From JBGSLA01 sp041740935 (lineage in GTDB: Bacteria > Desulfobacterota > Desulfobaccia > Desulfobaccales > 0-14-0-80-60-11): a stretch of DNA of 23,972 nt. The stretch spans positions 1 through 23,972 of the forward strand of contig JBGSLA010000205.1 of the NCBI GenBank assembly GCA_041740935.1, given 5' to 3'. Each line of letters begins with the position of its first letter. The stretch's first letter is position 1. The position numbers were made by a program, and so were the translations under genes. Shown piece after piece: positions 7,151-15,042 of the stretch. The notes under the pieces were generated by a model that did no database searches, had not been told where the DNA came from, and worked only from the letters and a program-made list of their open reading frames with translations.

Positions 7151-7675
7151 TCACTCCTCTTCCCTGGCCGTGTGGATGATAATGTCTTCCTGGGGGACGT
7201 TGCGGAAATCCCCCACCGGCCCGGAGGGTATCCAGGTCATTTTGTCCACCACGTCCATGCCCTCGATGACCCGGCCGAAAACCGCAAACCCATGATCCTG
7301 GGGTTCCGGCCCCCGGTAGTCGAGCTCGGGGTTATCCACCACATTGATGAAAAATTGGGACGCGGCGCTGTTGGCGGGATAGGCCCGGGCCATGGCCACG
7401 GTCCCCCGTTCGTTGGAAACCCCGTTTTTGGCCTCATTGACAATGGTCGGGTGGGTGGGCTCCTGGTACACCAGCCCCGGCTTGAAGCCCCCGGCCTGCA
7501 CCATGGCGTTGCTGATGATGCGGTGGAAAATAACCCCGTCATAGAAGCCTTCCCGCACATAGGTGAGGAAATTGGCCACGGTTTTCGGAGCCTTGTCGGA
7601 GAACAGTTCAATTTTGATGGAACCCTTTGAGGTTTCCAGAACCACCTGGGGACGCTTCAACGTCTGTTGGGTCAT
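7151..7675 (-). CDS. ppiB: Cyclophilin-type peptidyl-prolyl isomerase
   Basis: 174-aa single-domain cyclophilin that interconverts Xaa-Pro bonds. Family motifs are clear: FHR at 50-52, QAGG at 60-63, an AMARA...SAASQFFINV core around 95-112, and GFAVFGRVIEGMDVVD near the C-terminus. No signal peptide is seen, so it should be cytoplasmic. The ATG at 7675 is preferred because GGAG lies 6 nt upstream. Longer in-frame starts (ATG 7690, TTG 7714) would run into or past the end of the fwdB-like gene. It sits between the FwdB-like gene (32-bp gap) and the FwdA-like gene (15-bp gap), hence is probably co-transcribed with them. This suggests a folding role for the complex, or may be chance. Confidence 0.93.
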   Translation of the reverse strand: MTQQTLKRPQVVLETSKGSIKIELFSDKAPKTVANFLTYVREGFYDGVIFHRIISNAMVQAGGFKPGLVYQEPTHPTIVNEAKNGVSNERGTVAMARAYPANSAASQFFINVVDNPELDYRGPEPQDHGFAVFGRVIEGMDVVDKMTWIPSGPVGDFRNVPQEDIIIHTAREEE

Positions 7676-7707
7676 GGGGCGCTCCATCATCAAGGCAAAG
7701 GGAAGGG

Positions 7708-8973
7708 TTAACAACAGAGGGTCAGGTCATCCAAAACCCTGTGGGTCGCGGGCCAGGGGCACGAGGTGACGGCCGTGAGCGGCACCGGCAGGCCGTCCAG
7801 ACGATAGGCCTCCTCATCCGCTTCCACGCCGTCCAGGGCCACCGGGAACAGCACCCTCGCCTGGGCCGTGGTGCGGTTGACAAAGGGGCTCAGCACCACC
7901 AGGGGCACCTGCCGGCGTTTTAAATCCCGAACCTGCTGGTCCGGCAGGAACCATAACAGGTCGGCGCCGGCCACCAGGATGGCGTCCACTTCCTCATAAT
8001 CCACCGGCGCACTGTAACTCACCGCCTCTGTGGCCCTGAAATCCGGGGCGCCGGGATCGCCCAGTTCCCGCAACAGCAGATGATAGAGACCGGCGCTGTT
8101 GAAATCCCCGGGCAGGGGTAGAAGGATAAAGGGACGCTCCCAATTCAGGCGGGCCACCAAAGCGGCCAGGCGCTCGATCAGCTCCCACCCCGGACCGTAG
8201 CTCGCCCCCCGGCCCACAAACATCACGCCGTAGGCGGATTGGGCCAGGAAATCGGCCAATTCGGCGGCCCCGGGAACCGGTGTCTCCCCGGCCGCCCCGC
8301 CGCTGAGCCTGGCGCTGAGCTCTGCCGCCAGGGCCAACTCCCGGCCGGGCTGAACTTTAACAAAGGGGCGGCAGAAGTGACTTAATTCCGTGGGGTAAAT
8401 ATCCACCGCCGCCACCCGCCGGTCTTCCAAACCCCGTTCGGTGAAGCGGCCCCGGGCAAAAACCGCGTAGCGCACCAGATGCCGGGGCGCAGAATGGAGG
8501 GGATTGGCCCCCCAGAACAACACTGTGTCCGCTTCGTCCCGGATAACCTCCAGGGGCGCCCAGAAAAGGCCATGCGCTTTCAGCGCGGCATAAAACGGCG
8601 CCATCAAGCTCAGGTCGGCCGGCTCCAGGCGGGCCCCAAGCTTTCTGGCCAATTTCAGGGCCGCGCCCTGGGCCCCGGTCCCGGAGTTGGTGAGACCGAA
8701 AATGAGGGGACGCCGGGCCTTGGCGAGAATCCCCGCCGCTTCCTCCAGGGCCTCTTCGTAAGGCACCTGCCGCCCACGCCCCTGCCGCCGCACCTCGCAG
8801 GCCGGCACCCGGCCCCGGGGGCTTTTGGTATGGAACTTTTTAGTGGAGAGAAATTTGCCTGCACCCCAGAGGCAGACGTTGGCCACCGACACGATCCGGC
8901 CGCCCTCCAGGGTCACGTCCAGGTCGTCGCAGAGGCAACTGCATCCGGGGCAGACAAGGGACTCCCTGGTCAT
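7708..8973 (-). CDS. fwdB: FwdB-like molybdopterin-family protein with Thr at the metal-ligand position
   Basis: 421-aa homologue of formylmethanofuran dehydrogenase subunit B, near full family length. The N-terminal [4Fe-4S] motif is kept: C8, C11, C15 and C34, in CPGCSCLCDD and the CLWGAGKF segment. The following molybdopterin-oxidoreductase core is recognisable (LIFGLTNSGTGAQ at 90-102, WGANPLHSAPRH). Catalytic FwdB has Cys or Sec ligating Mo/W in the GLSxTxCEAQ loop; here T99 occupies that place, encoded by ACC, so no UGA selenocysteine codon is involved. Fhc complexes of methylotrophs also have a FwdB homologue thought to have lost the metal site. FwdD, which completes pterin binding, is absent. 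ATG at 8973 is preceded by AGGTG. It is the first gene of the minus-strand redox block. Confidence 0.83.
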   Translation of the reverse strand: MTRESLVCPGCSCLCDDLDVTLEGGRIVSVANVCLWGAGKFLSTKKFHTKSPRGRVPACEVRRQGRGRQVPYEEALEEAAGILAKARRPLIFGLTNSGTGAQGAALKLARKLGARLEPADLSLMAPFYAALKAHGLFWAPLEVIRDEADTVLFWGANPLHSAPRHLVRYAVFARGRFTERGLEDRRVAAVDIYPTELSHFCRPFVKVQPGRELALAAELSARLSGGAAGETPVPGAAELADFLAQSAYGVMFVGRGASYGPGWELIERLAALVARLNWERPFILLPLPGDFNSAGLYHLLLRELGDPGAPDFRATEAVSYSAPVDYEEVDAILVAGADLLWFLPDQQVRDLKRRQVPLVVLSPFVNRTTAQARVLFPVALDGVEADEEAYRLDGLPVPLTAVTSCPWPATHRVLDDLTLCC

Positions 8974-9359
8974 AGGTACACCTGAACCGGTTTAAATATT
9001 GTTTATTTTAACAGACCTTGGCCGCAAAAGCCTAGTATTATTTCACCGCCGACCCGGCTGAGTCGCCCCCTTCAAGATAGCAACAGTTCATAACTTTAAG
9101 GCAGCACAACCAAATCTCCCCGGAGAAAAATTTGGGCGGATTAAGGAGCAGGATTCTTGGGCGGAGGCTCAGGGGCTTGCAACTGCTTGACAGAATCGTC
9201 CTAATACCTATACTTTTTTCATTTCCTAAACAATTGTCTAAGAAAAGTATTTACTTTTGAAACAAGGCTCAAGGGGAGCGAAATTAATATATCTAAGCAT
9301 ATCAATGGCATAGCTGATGGCACAGTTCTTGGTAAGGATAATGCCGAAAGGAAGCCGTC
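8974..9359. other. 386-bp intergenic region upstream of fwdB-like gene and small membrane gene
   Basis: It separates the minus-strand redox block from the plus-strand 40-aa ORF. It is AT-richer than its surroundings and contains the promoter at 9187-9214. No coding frame with a ribosome site and no recognised riboswitch was seen. A promoter for the redox operon should lie around 8974-9060, but no clean -35/-10 pair was found there. Confidence 0.6.
9187..9214 (+). promoter_or_regulatory. Near-consensus sigma-70 promoter
   Basis: TTGACA (9187-9192) matches the -35 consensus exactly. After a 16-bp spacer, TATACT (9209-9214) matches the -10 in five of six positions. Transcription would start near 9221 and run into the 40-aa ORF at 9360 through a leader of about 140 nt. 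Confidence 0.62.
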
Positions 9360-9482
9360 ATGAAACCCCAACGCATCGACCGACTTCTTATAGTGTGTTT
9401 GGTGATTAACCTGATCCTGGCGTTTTGGTGGCTCAGCGAAAGGTTCGCCTTTCATAAGCACATGATGACCACGGTTTTTTAA
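9360..9482 (+). CDS. Small single-span membrane protein, 40 aa
   Basis: A 40-codon gene. ATG is preceded by AAAGGAAG about 5-6 nt upstream. The product has a basic start (MKPQRIDR), one hydrophobic span at roughly residues 9-25 (LLIVCLVINLILAFWWL) and a short polar, His/Met-containing tail (HKHMMTT). By the positive-inside rule the N-terminus should be cytoplasmic. The strong promoter at 9187-9214 lies upstream in the same direction. No family is recognised; small spans like this are often accessory subunits of membrane enzymes or regulators. The evidence is ribosome site, topology and promoter, not homology. Confidence 0.55.
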   Translation: MKPQRIDRLLIVCLVINLILAFWWLSERFAFHKHMMTTVF

Positions 9483-9558
9483 GGGCGGGGATTGAGCCGT
9501 TTTTATCAAGGAAACTTGAGAGCCAGGGGAAAGGGTTTGGTCAGGAGGACACTTCCCC

Positions 9559-9774
9559 TTATAGGGCACCTTCGTCCAGGCAGGGAGGCTGAATCTCGGT
9601 GAGCCTGTCCGGCCAGGAATAGCAGCAATAGTAATAAAAGGGGGCGTCGCAGAAGCACACCTGAGACTCTTCGTGGATCAGATACCAGCAGCGCCCGCAG
9701 CACTCCGGCAGTTCATCGGCGCAGGAAAAGGGGATGCCGTGGGTGCCGGCGCGGAATTCATCCAGATTTATCAT
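9559..9774 (-). CDS. Cysteine-rich small protein, 71 aa
   Basis: 71-aa protein with nine cysteines at 18, 25, 26, 29, 40, 42, 50, 51 and 65, including CCxxC (25-29) and CxC (40-42), and an aromatic FYYYCCY stretch. ATG at 9774 has an excellent Shine-Dalgarno, AAGGAG eight nt upstream, which strongly supports translation. A perfect -10 hexamer lies 60 bp upstream. The spacing of CCxxC, CxC and CC suggests a zinc or Fe-S binding fold, or a disulfide-rich one; no signal peptide is seen, so a metal role in the cytoplasm is likelier. The family is not recognised. It converges with the 40-aa membrane ORF and diverges from queA. Confidence 0.7.
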   Translation of the reverse strand: MINLDEFRAGTHGIPFSCADELPECCGRCWYLIHEESQVCFCDAPFYYYCCYSWPDRLTEIQPPCLDEGAL

Positions 9775-9832
9775 GTCGCCGTCTCCTTGCCCTCAAAGGT
9801 CGTTAAGGCAGTCAGGGCCCCGTGACCCTAAC

Positions 9833-9838
9833 ATTATA
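9833..9838 (-). promoter_or_regulatory. Possible -10 for the cysteine-rich gene
   Basis: The minus strand reads TATAAT here. At 17-bp spacing the -35 region reads TTTTCC, a poor match. The hexamer lies 59 bp ahead of the ATG at 9774, a plausible leader length. Confidence 0.35.
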
Positions 9839-9929
9839 TAGCAAAGCCTGCGCCTGGAAAACTGGGATCTCGGAAAACAACTCGGCCAGACAATAGCCTT
9901 CTCCCCAAGCAATTTCCTTATAATCAACC

Positions 9930-10985
9930 ATGCCACCCACCCTGGCCGATTTCGACTACGAGTTGCCCCCCGAACTGATCGCCCAGCATCCGGCGCCCAG
10001 GCGGCAGGACTCCCTCATGCTGGTGGTGGATCGGGCCGAAGAAACCTTTCGCCACCGTACTTTTGCGGACTTGCCGGAAATTCTCGATGACCACGATGTG
10101 GTGGTGATGAACGACACCCGGGTCTTCCCGGCTCGCCTGCTGGGCCGCAAGGCAAGCGGCGGCCGGGTGGAGGTCCTCCTGCACCATCTCCCTGAACCCC
10201 TGGACCAGGGGCCCGCCGGGGATCGGGCCCGGGCCCGGGCCAACCTGCGGGGACACCGCCTCAAGGCGGGGCAGGTGCTTTCTTTTGCCCCCGACCTGGA
10301 GGGAGAAATCCTGGCCCTGATGGGAGGAGGCGTGGCCGAGGTGGAGTTTCGCACCCCCACCGGGGATGTTGTCCAGGCCATATTGTCCCGGGGGCAGGCG
10401 CCGCTGCCGCCCTATATCCGCCGGGAGGCGCAAGCCGCGGACCAGGAACGCTACCAGACGGTGTACGCCGCCCGACCGGGGGCCGTAGCCGCGCCCACCG
10501 CGGGCCTGCACTTCACCCCGGAGGTCATGGCCCATTTGGCGCAACGCGGCATCGCCACCGCCAGCCTGACCCTGCATGTGGGGCCCGGCACCTTTTTGCC
10601 GGTGCGCACTTCGGACTACACCCGGCATACCATGCTGCCGGAATATTTTGTGCTGCCGGCCGACACCGCGCAGCGCCTGAACCGGGCCCGGGCGGCCGGC
10701 AAGCGTCTTTTGGCCGTGGGCAGCACCAGTGTCCGGGTCCTGGAACACTGCGCCTCGCCCCGGGGCTTCACCCCCCAGGAGGGCTGGTGCGGCCTTTACA
10801 TCCACCCTGGCTACCGCTTCCGGGCCGTGGACCGCCTGCTCACCAATTTTCACCTGCCCCGGTCCACCCTGCTGCTCCTGGTCGCGGCCTTCGCCGGCCG
10901 GGAGCTTATCCTGGCCGCTTACCGGGAGGCCATCCGGCGCGGCTACCGCTTCTACAGCTACGGGGACTGCATGTTGATCCTGTGA
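9930..10985 (+). CDS. queA: S-adenosylmethionine:tRNA ribosyltransferase-isomerase QueA
   Basis: 351-aa enzyme of queuosine synthesis. It transfers and isomerises the ribosyl part of SAM onto 7-aminomethyl-7-deazaguanine in tRNA, giving epoxyqueuosine. Family signatures are present in order: DYELPPELIAQHP at the N-terminus, MNDTRVFPARL (60-70), PTAGLHFTPE and VGPGTFLPVR mid-protein, NFHLPRSTLL near the C-terminus, and the terminal GYRFYSYGDCMLI. Length is normal. ATG at 9930 is fixed by the conserved DYELP start. No Shine-Dalgarno is visible; TATAAT at 9919-9924 lies only 5 bp upstream, so a leaderless message is possible. It stands alone, without tgt or other queuosine genes in the window. 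Confidence 0.97.
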   Translation: MPPTLADFDYELPPELIAQHPAPRRQDSLMLVVDRAEETFRHRTFADLPEILDDHDVVVMNDTRVFPARLLGRKASGGRVEVLLHHLPEPLDQGPAGDRARARANLRGHRLKAGQVLSFAPDLEGEILALMGGGVAEVEFRTPTGDVVQAILSRGQAPLPPYIRREAQAADQERYQTVYAARPGAVAAPTAGLHFTPEVMAHLAQRGIATASLTLHVGPGTFLPVRTSDYTRHTMLPEYFVLPADTAQRLNRARAAGKRLLAVGSTSVRVLEHCASPRGFTPQEGWCGLYIHPGYRFRAVDRLLTNFHLPRSTLLLLVAAFAGRELILAAYREAIRRGYRFYSYGDCMLIL

Positions 10986-11206
10986 GGATAATGCCAAACG
11001 CGGCAGGCGCGGCGCTTTCCCGCTGGGGAGACGGCATCTCCTCCCCAACCGCCGTTAAAAAATATCTTGTCTATAATATTCGCTAAACAAGATTTTGTGG
11101 CGATTTAGAAGGCTTCTTGGTATAGTGACCGCGTATAAGGCAGAAAAGGCCTTAAGGCCGCCCCGCAGGGATGGGCTTAAAACCTGGCTTGGGAACAGGA
11201 GAGTGT

Positions 11207-11803
11207 ATGCGGAGAGTCGTGATGCTGGGTCTGGCGCTGGTGATGTTCCTGTCATTGGCGGCCGCCGCCGAGGCGTTGACGGTAACGGTTTACACTGATA
11301 AAACCGCCTGGGAAAATGCCGTCGGCGGGACGATTCTGACGGAGGACTTTAATGACGCCACCTTGAACGTTGGAGTTAGTTTTAGTTCTACTGAATCAGG
11401 CCATATAAATACCGCCCCTGGCCACGGATACTACCAGGATGTCTTAAATTCTACGAGCCAAAATTATCCCCAGACGGTTTGGTCTTTTACCCCTCGGATC
11501 ACTGCGTATGGCGGCAATTGGGATTTAGGGGGACCTGGCGGCGGCGGAAACAGCTTGAATGTTTACATATATGATATTCTCTTCAAGGTGGGCTACATCT
11601 CAAATAGTTATCAAGGTGGGTTTTGGGGGTTCATCTCCGATACTCCGTTCACCTCGGTGCAGCTAATAGGAGGCGGTGGTGACCATCAGCAAAACTATAC
11701 CCTGGATAACATGGTGTACAGCCCGGTGCCGGTGCCCGGGACCCTTGGCCTCCTAAGCAGCGGACTCTTGGGGCTCTTCTTTTTTCGCCGCAAAGTTTTC
11801 TGA
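11207..11803 (+). CDS. PEP-CTERM exported surface protein
   Basis: 198-aa protein with a signal peptide (MRRVVM...LSLAAAAEA, cleavage near residue 22), a Gly/Ser/Tyr/Asn-rich middle, and a C-terminal sorting signal. The signal is the VPVPGT motif, a hydrophobic helix (LGLLSSGLLGLFFF), then RRK. PEP-CTERM proteins are processed by exosortase and tied to exopolysaccharide or cell-surface material; no exosortase is in the window. The middle (a TEDFND segment, then a GGPGGGG stretch) resembles beta-rich PEP-CTERM domains but no named domain is certain. The start at 11207 is chosen for its AGGAG site and because the signal peptide begins there. Base composition is more AT-rich than the neighbours. 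Confidence 0.87.
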   Translation: MRRVVMLGLALVMFLSLAAAAEALTVTVYTDKTAWENAVGGTILTEDFNDATLNVGVSFSSTESGHINTAPGHGYYQDVLNSTSQNYPQTVWSFTPRITAYGGNWDLGGPGGGGNSLNVYIYDILFKVGYISNSYQGGFWGFISDTPFTSVQLIGGGGDHQQNYTLDNMVYSPVPVPGTLGLLSSGLLGLFFFRRKVF

Positions 11804-11821
11804 TTTTTCCCAGCCATTTTC

Positions 11822-11846
11822 CTGACCGGCCCCAAAGGCCGGTCAG
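11822..11846. terminator. Perfect 10-bp hairpin between convergent genes
   Basis: Arms 11822-11831 and 11837-11846 (CTGACCGGCC and GGCCGGTCAG) pair perfectly around CCAAA. It lies between the PEP-CTERM gene (+) and cusA (-), where a bidirectional terminator is expected. No T-tract follows on either strand, so intrinsic termination is uncertain. Confidence 0.5.
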
Positions 11847-11879
11847 CCGCTACAGTCCTTTAGAACCAGAACAAAAAAA

Positions 11880-14800
11880 TCAGCCTATCGAGTCAATTCC
11901 CCCTTTGCCGGTCCCCGGCTTGACCTCGCCGTGCCATTTCCATAAGAGATAAATGGGCGGGTAGATCAACAGCTCCAGCAGGAAAGAGGTGACCACGCCC
12001 CCCACCATGGGCGCGGCGATGCGCTTGGCCACCTCGGCGCCGGTGCCCACGGCCCACATGACGGGCAACAGGCCGAAGATGTTGGCCAGGATGGTCATGA
12101 GTTTGGGGCGCAAACGCATGACCGCGCCGTGGGTCACTGCCTCCTCCAAATCGGCCCGGGTGCTCAGACGGCCCCCGGCCTTCTGCTCGTCAAAGGCGAT
12201 ATCCAGATAAAGGAGCATAATGGCCCCGGTTTCGGCGTCCAGTCCGGCTAGGGCGATGATGCCCACCACCACCCCCAGGCTCAGGTTGTAATCCAACAAA
12301 TACAACAACCAGATGGCTCCGATGAAGGAAAAGGGCACGGCCAGCAGGATGGTGAGCACCCGGGCCAGGGAGCCGGTGGACAGATAGAGCAGCATGACCA
12401 CCAGGGCGAGGGTGATGGGAATGAGCACCTGCAGGCGCTGGCGGGCCCGCTCCATATACTCGAACTGGCCGCTCCAGACCAAGCTGTAGCCGGCGGGGAC
12501 CTGGAGTTTGGCGGCCAGGGCCTCCTGGGCCCGTTTGATATAAGTGCCCACGTCCACATCCCGGAGGTCCACGAAAACCCAGGCGGTGGGGCGGGAGCCT
12601 TCGCTCTTGATCATGTCCGGGCCCCGGCGCACCCGGATGTCGGCCACCTGCTCCATGGGCACCTGGGCCCCGGTGGGGGTGGGGATGAGGATGCGCTTCA
12701 AGGCCGGCAGGTTTTCCCGATAATCCTGAAAATAGCGCAGGTTGACGGAGTAGCGCTCCAGGCCCTCCACGGTCTGGGTAACCTGCGCCCCCCCCAGGGC
12801 GGTGGCGATGACCTCCTGGATGTCCCCCACGGTGAGGCCGTAGCGGGCCGCTGCCAGACGATTGATCTCGAAATCCACATAAAACCCGGCCACCGGGCGC
12901 TCGGCAAAGGCGCTGGCAGTGCCGGGCACCTCCCGCAGGATGGCCTCCGTGTCCACAGCCAGTTTGGTCAGGACATTGAGGTCGGACCCCAGGAACTTGA
13001 TGCCCACCGGGGTCTTCATGCCGGTGGACAGCATGTCGATGCGGATTTTGATGGGGTAGCCCCAGGAGTTGGCGAGCCCCGGAAATTTCACCGCCTGATC
13101 CATTTCCTGGATGAGGCGCTCGGTGTCGTAGCCGGGGCGCCACTGGTCCCGGGGCTTGAGCTTGATGGTGGTTTCGATCATGCTCAGGGGCGCCGGGTCG
13201 GTGGCGGTTTCGGCCCGGCCCACCTTGCCGAAGACGTACTCCACTTCCGGAAAGGTCTTGATGATGCGGTCGGTCTGCTGGAGGAGCTCTTTGGCCTTGG
13301 TGACCGAGATGCCCGGCATGGTGGTGGGCATGTAGAGCAAATCCCCCTCGTCCAGGGGAGGCATGAACTCGGAGCCCAGCCTCATAAAGGGATAAATGGT
13401 GACCGCCATCAACAGGACCGCCACCAGGATGGCCGACTTGGGAAAGCGCAGCACCAGCCTCAAAGCCGGCAGATACAGGGCCTGGCTGGCCCGGGACAAG
13501 GGGTTTTTCTCTTCCCGGGGAATTTTTCCCCTGATGAAATAGACCATCAACACCGGGATGAGGGTGACGGCCAAGACCGCCGCCGCCCCCATGGCGAAGG
13601 TCTTGGTGAAGGCCAGGGGCTTGAACAGGCGGCCAGACTCCCCGGTAAGCCCGAAAATCGGCAAAAAGGACACCGTGATGATCAGGAGGGCAAAAAACAG
13701 GGAGGGGCCCACTTCCTTGGCCGCGTCCATGATGAGGGAAACCCGGTCGGCGCCGGGGGGCGCATGCTCCAGCTTTTTGTGGGCGTCCTCCACCATGACC
13801 ATGGAGGCGTCCACCATGTCGCCGATGGCGATGGCAATGCCTGCCAGGGATAGGATGTTGGCGGTGATGTTGAACTGATATTGGAGGACAAAGGAGACCA
13901 GCACCCCGAGCGGCAGGGAGATGATGGCCACAAAGGCGCTCCGCAGGTGCAGGAGGAAAACCACCACGATGAGGGCCACGATGGCCACTTCCTCGGTAAT
14001 GGCGGTTTTCAGGGTGTCAATGGCCCGATCGATGAGCGCGGAGCGGTCATAGACGGGGATGATCTTGACCCCGGGGGGGAGGCCGGTTTTCAGGTCCTCC
14101 AGCTTCTGCTTGACGGCCTCGATGACGGCCCGGGCGTTTTCCCCGTGCCGCATGATGACGATGCCGCCTACCACTTCTCCTTCGCCGTTGCCTTCGGCCA
14201 GGCCCCGCCGCAATTCCGGCCCCAGGCGCACCAGGGCGATGTCTTTGACCAGGATGGGGGTGCCCCGGCCGTCAGTGCCCACCGGGATATTTTCCACGTC
14301 CGCGATGGATTTGATGTAGCCCAGGCCCCGCACCATGTATTCAGTTTCGGCCATCTCCAGGACCCGGCCGCCGGTGTCCTGGTTGGAGCGTTGGATGGCC
14401 TCCCTGATTTTTCCCAGGGGAAGGCGGTAGGCCGCCAGTTTATTGGGGTCCACCACCACCTGGTACTGTTTGACAAAGCCCCCCACGGAGGCCACTTCCG
14501 CCACACCCGGCACGGTCTGGAGCTGATAGCGCAGATACCAGTCCTGGATGCTCCTAAGCTGGGCCAGATCATGCTTGCCGGTGGGGTCCTCCAGGACGTA
14601 CTGGAAGACCCAGCCCACCCCGGTGGCGTCGGGCCCGAGTTGGGGATTGACCCCGGCGGGTAGCCTCCCCCGGACGAAGTTCAGGTATTCCAGGACCCGG
14701 GAGCGGGCCCAATAGATGTCGGTGCCGTCCTCGAAAATGATGTACACCAGGGAGAGGCCGAAGGACGAAAACCCCCGCACCACCTTGGCCTGGGGCACGG

Positions 14801-15023
14801 CCAGCATGGCGGTGGTGAGGGGGTAGGTCACCTGGTCCTCCACCACCAGGGGGGCCTGCTCGGGGAATTCGGTGCGGATGATGACCTGAACGTCGGACAG
14901 ATCGGGGATGGCGTCCACCGGCAGTTTGTAGGCGGCGTAGATGCCCCAGGCGGTGATGACCAGCCAGATAAGGAGAACCAGGTAGCGGTTGCGGACGCAG
15001 AGTTCGATAAACCGGGCGATCAT
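11880..15023 (-). CDS. cusA: CusA-type copper/silver RND efflux pump
   Basis: 1047-aa inner-membrane RND transporter of the heavy-metal efflux class, using proton influx to export metal through a CusCBA channel. The N-terminal span (YLVLLIWLVITAWG) and the periplasmic loop after it are typical. In TM4 the segment IAIAIGDMVDASMVMVEDAHKK carries the family Asp/Glu pattern. Specificity can be read: M565 (LLYMPTT), M615 (APLSMIETT) and M664 (RIDMLSTG) each sit exactly 8 residues before E. coli CusA M573, M623 and M672, the methionines that bind Cu(I)/Ag(I). That argues against Zn/Co/Cd (CzcA). It is the last gene of cusCBA, 19 bp after cusB, with AGGGGA upstream of ATG. Confidence 0.96.
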   Translation of the reverse strand: MIARFIELCVRNRYLVLLIWLVITAWGIYAAYKLPVDAIPDLSDVQVIIRTEFPEQAPLVVEDQVTYPLTTAMLAVPQAKVVRGFSSFGLSLVYIIFEDGTDIYWARSRVLEYLNFVRGRLPAGVNPQLGPDATGVGWVFQYVLEDPTGKHDLAQLRSIQDWYLRYQLQTVPGVAEVASVGGFVKQYQVVVDPNKLAAYRLPLGKIREAIQRSNQDTGGRVLEMAETEYMVRGLGYIKSIADVENIPVGTDGRGTPILVKDIALVRLGPELRRGLAEGNGEGEVVGGIVIMRHGENARAVIEAVKQKLEDLKTGLPPGVKIIPVYDRSALIDRAIDTLKTAITEEVAIVALIVVVFLLHLRSAFVAIISLPLGVLVSFVLQYQFNITANILSLAGIAIAIGDMVDASMVMVEDAHKKLEHAPPGADRVSLIMDAAKEVGPSLFFALLIITVSFLPIFGLTGESGRLFKPLAFTKTFAMGAAAVLAVTLIPVLMVYFIRGKIPREEKNPLSRASQALYLPALRLVLRFPKSAILVAVLLMAVTIYPFMRLGSEFMPPLDEGDLLYMPTTMPGISVTKAKELLQQTDRIIKTFPEVEYVFGKVGRAETATDPAPLSMIETTIKLKPRDQWRPGYDTERLIQEMDQAVKFPGLANSWGYPIKIRIDMLSTGMKTPVGIKFLGSDLNVLTKLAVDTEAILREVPGTASAFAERPVAGFYVDFEINRLAAARYGLTVGDIQEVIATALGGAQVTQTVEGLERYSVNLRYFQDYRENLPALKRILIPTPTGAQVPMEQVADIRVRRGPDMIKSEGSRPTAWVFVDLRDVDVGTYIKRAQEALAAKLQVPAGYSLVWSGQFEYMERARQRLQVLIPITLALVVMLLYLSTGSLARVLTILLAVPFSFIGAIWLLYLLDYNLSLGVVVGIIALAGLDAETGAIMLLYLDIAFDEQKAGGRLSTRADLEEAVTHGAVMRLRPKLMTILANIFGLLPVMWAVGTGAEVAKRIAAPMVGGVVTSFLLELLIYPPIYLLWKWHGEVKPGTGKGGIDSIG

Positions 15024-15042
15024 GGAAGATCCCCTAACCTGA

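Noticed and set aside
8674..8682. Possible selenocysteine in the FwdB-like loop
   Set aside because: The codon at the metal-ligand position is ACC (Thr); there is no in-frame TGA.
9506..9519. TCAAG-GAAA-CTTGA hairpin between the 40-aa gene and the Cys-rich gene as terminator
   Set aside because: Only a 5-bp stem, and no T-tract follows on either strand.
9924..11048. 374-codon minus-strand frame
   Set aside because: Antisense shadow of queA, which has full family motifs.
11100..11206. Cyclic-di-GMP riboswitch in the PEP-CTERM leader
   Set aside because: The leader has a GGCCTTAAGGCC palindrome and a weak TATAGT, but the conserved GEMM core motifs are not present.
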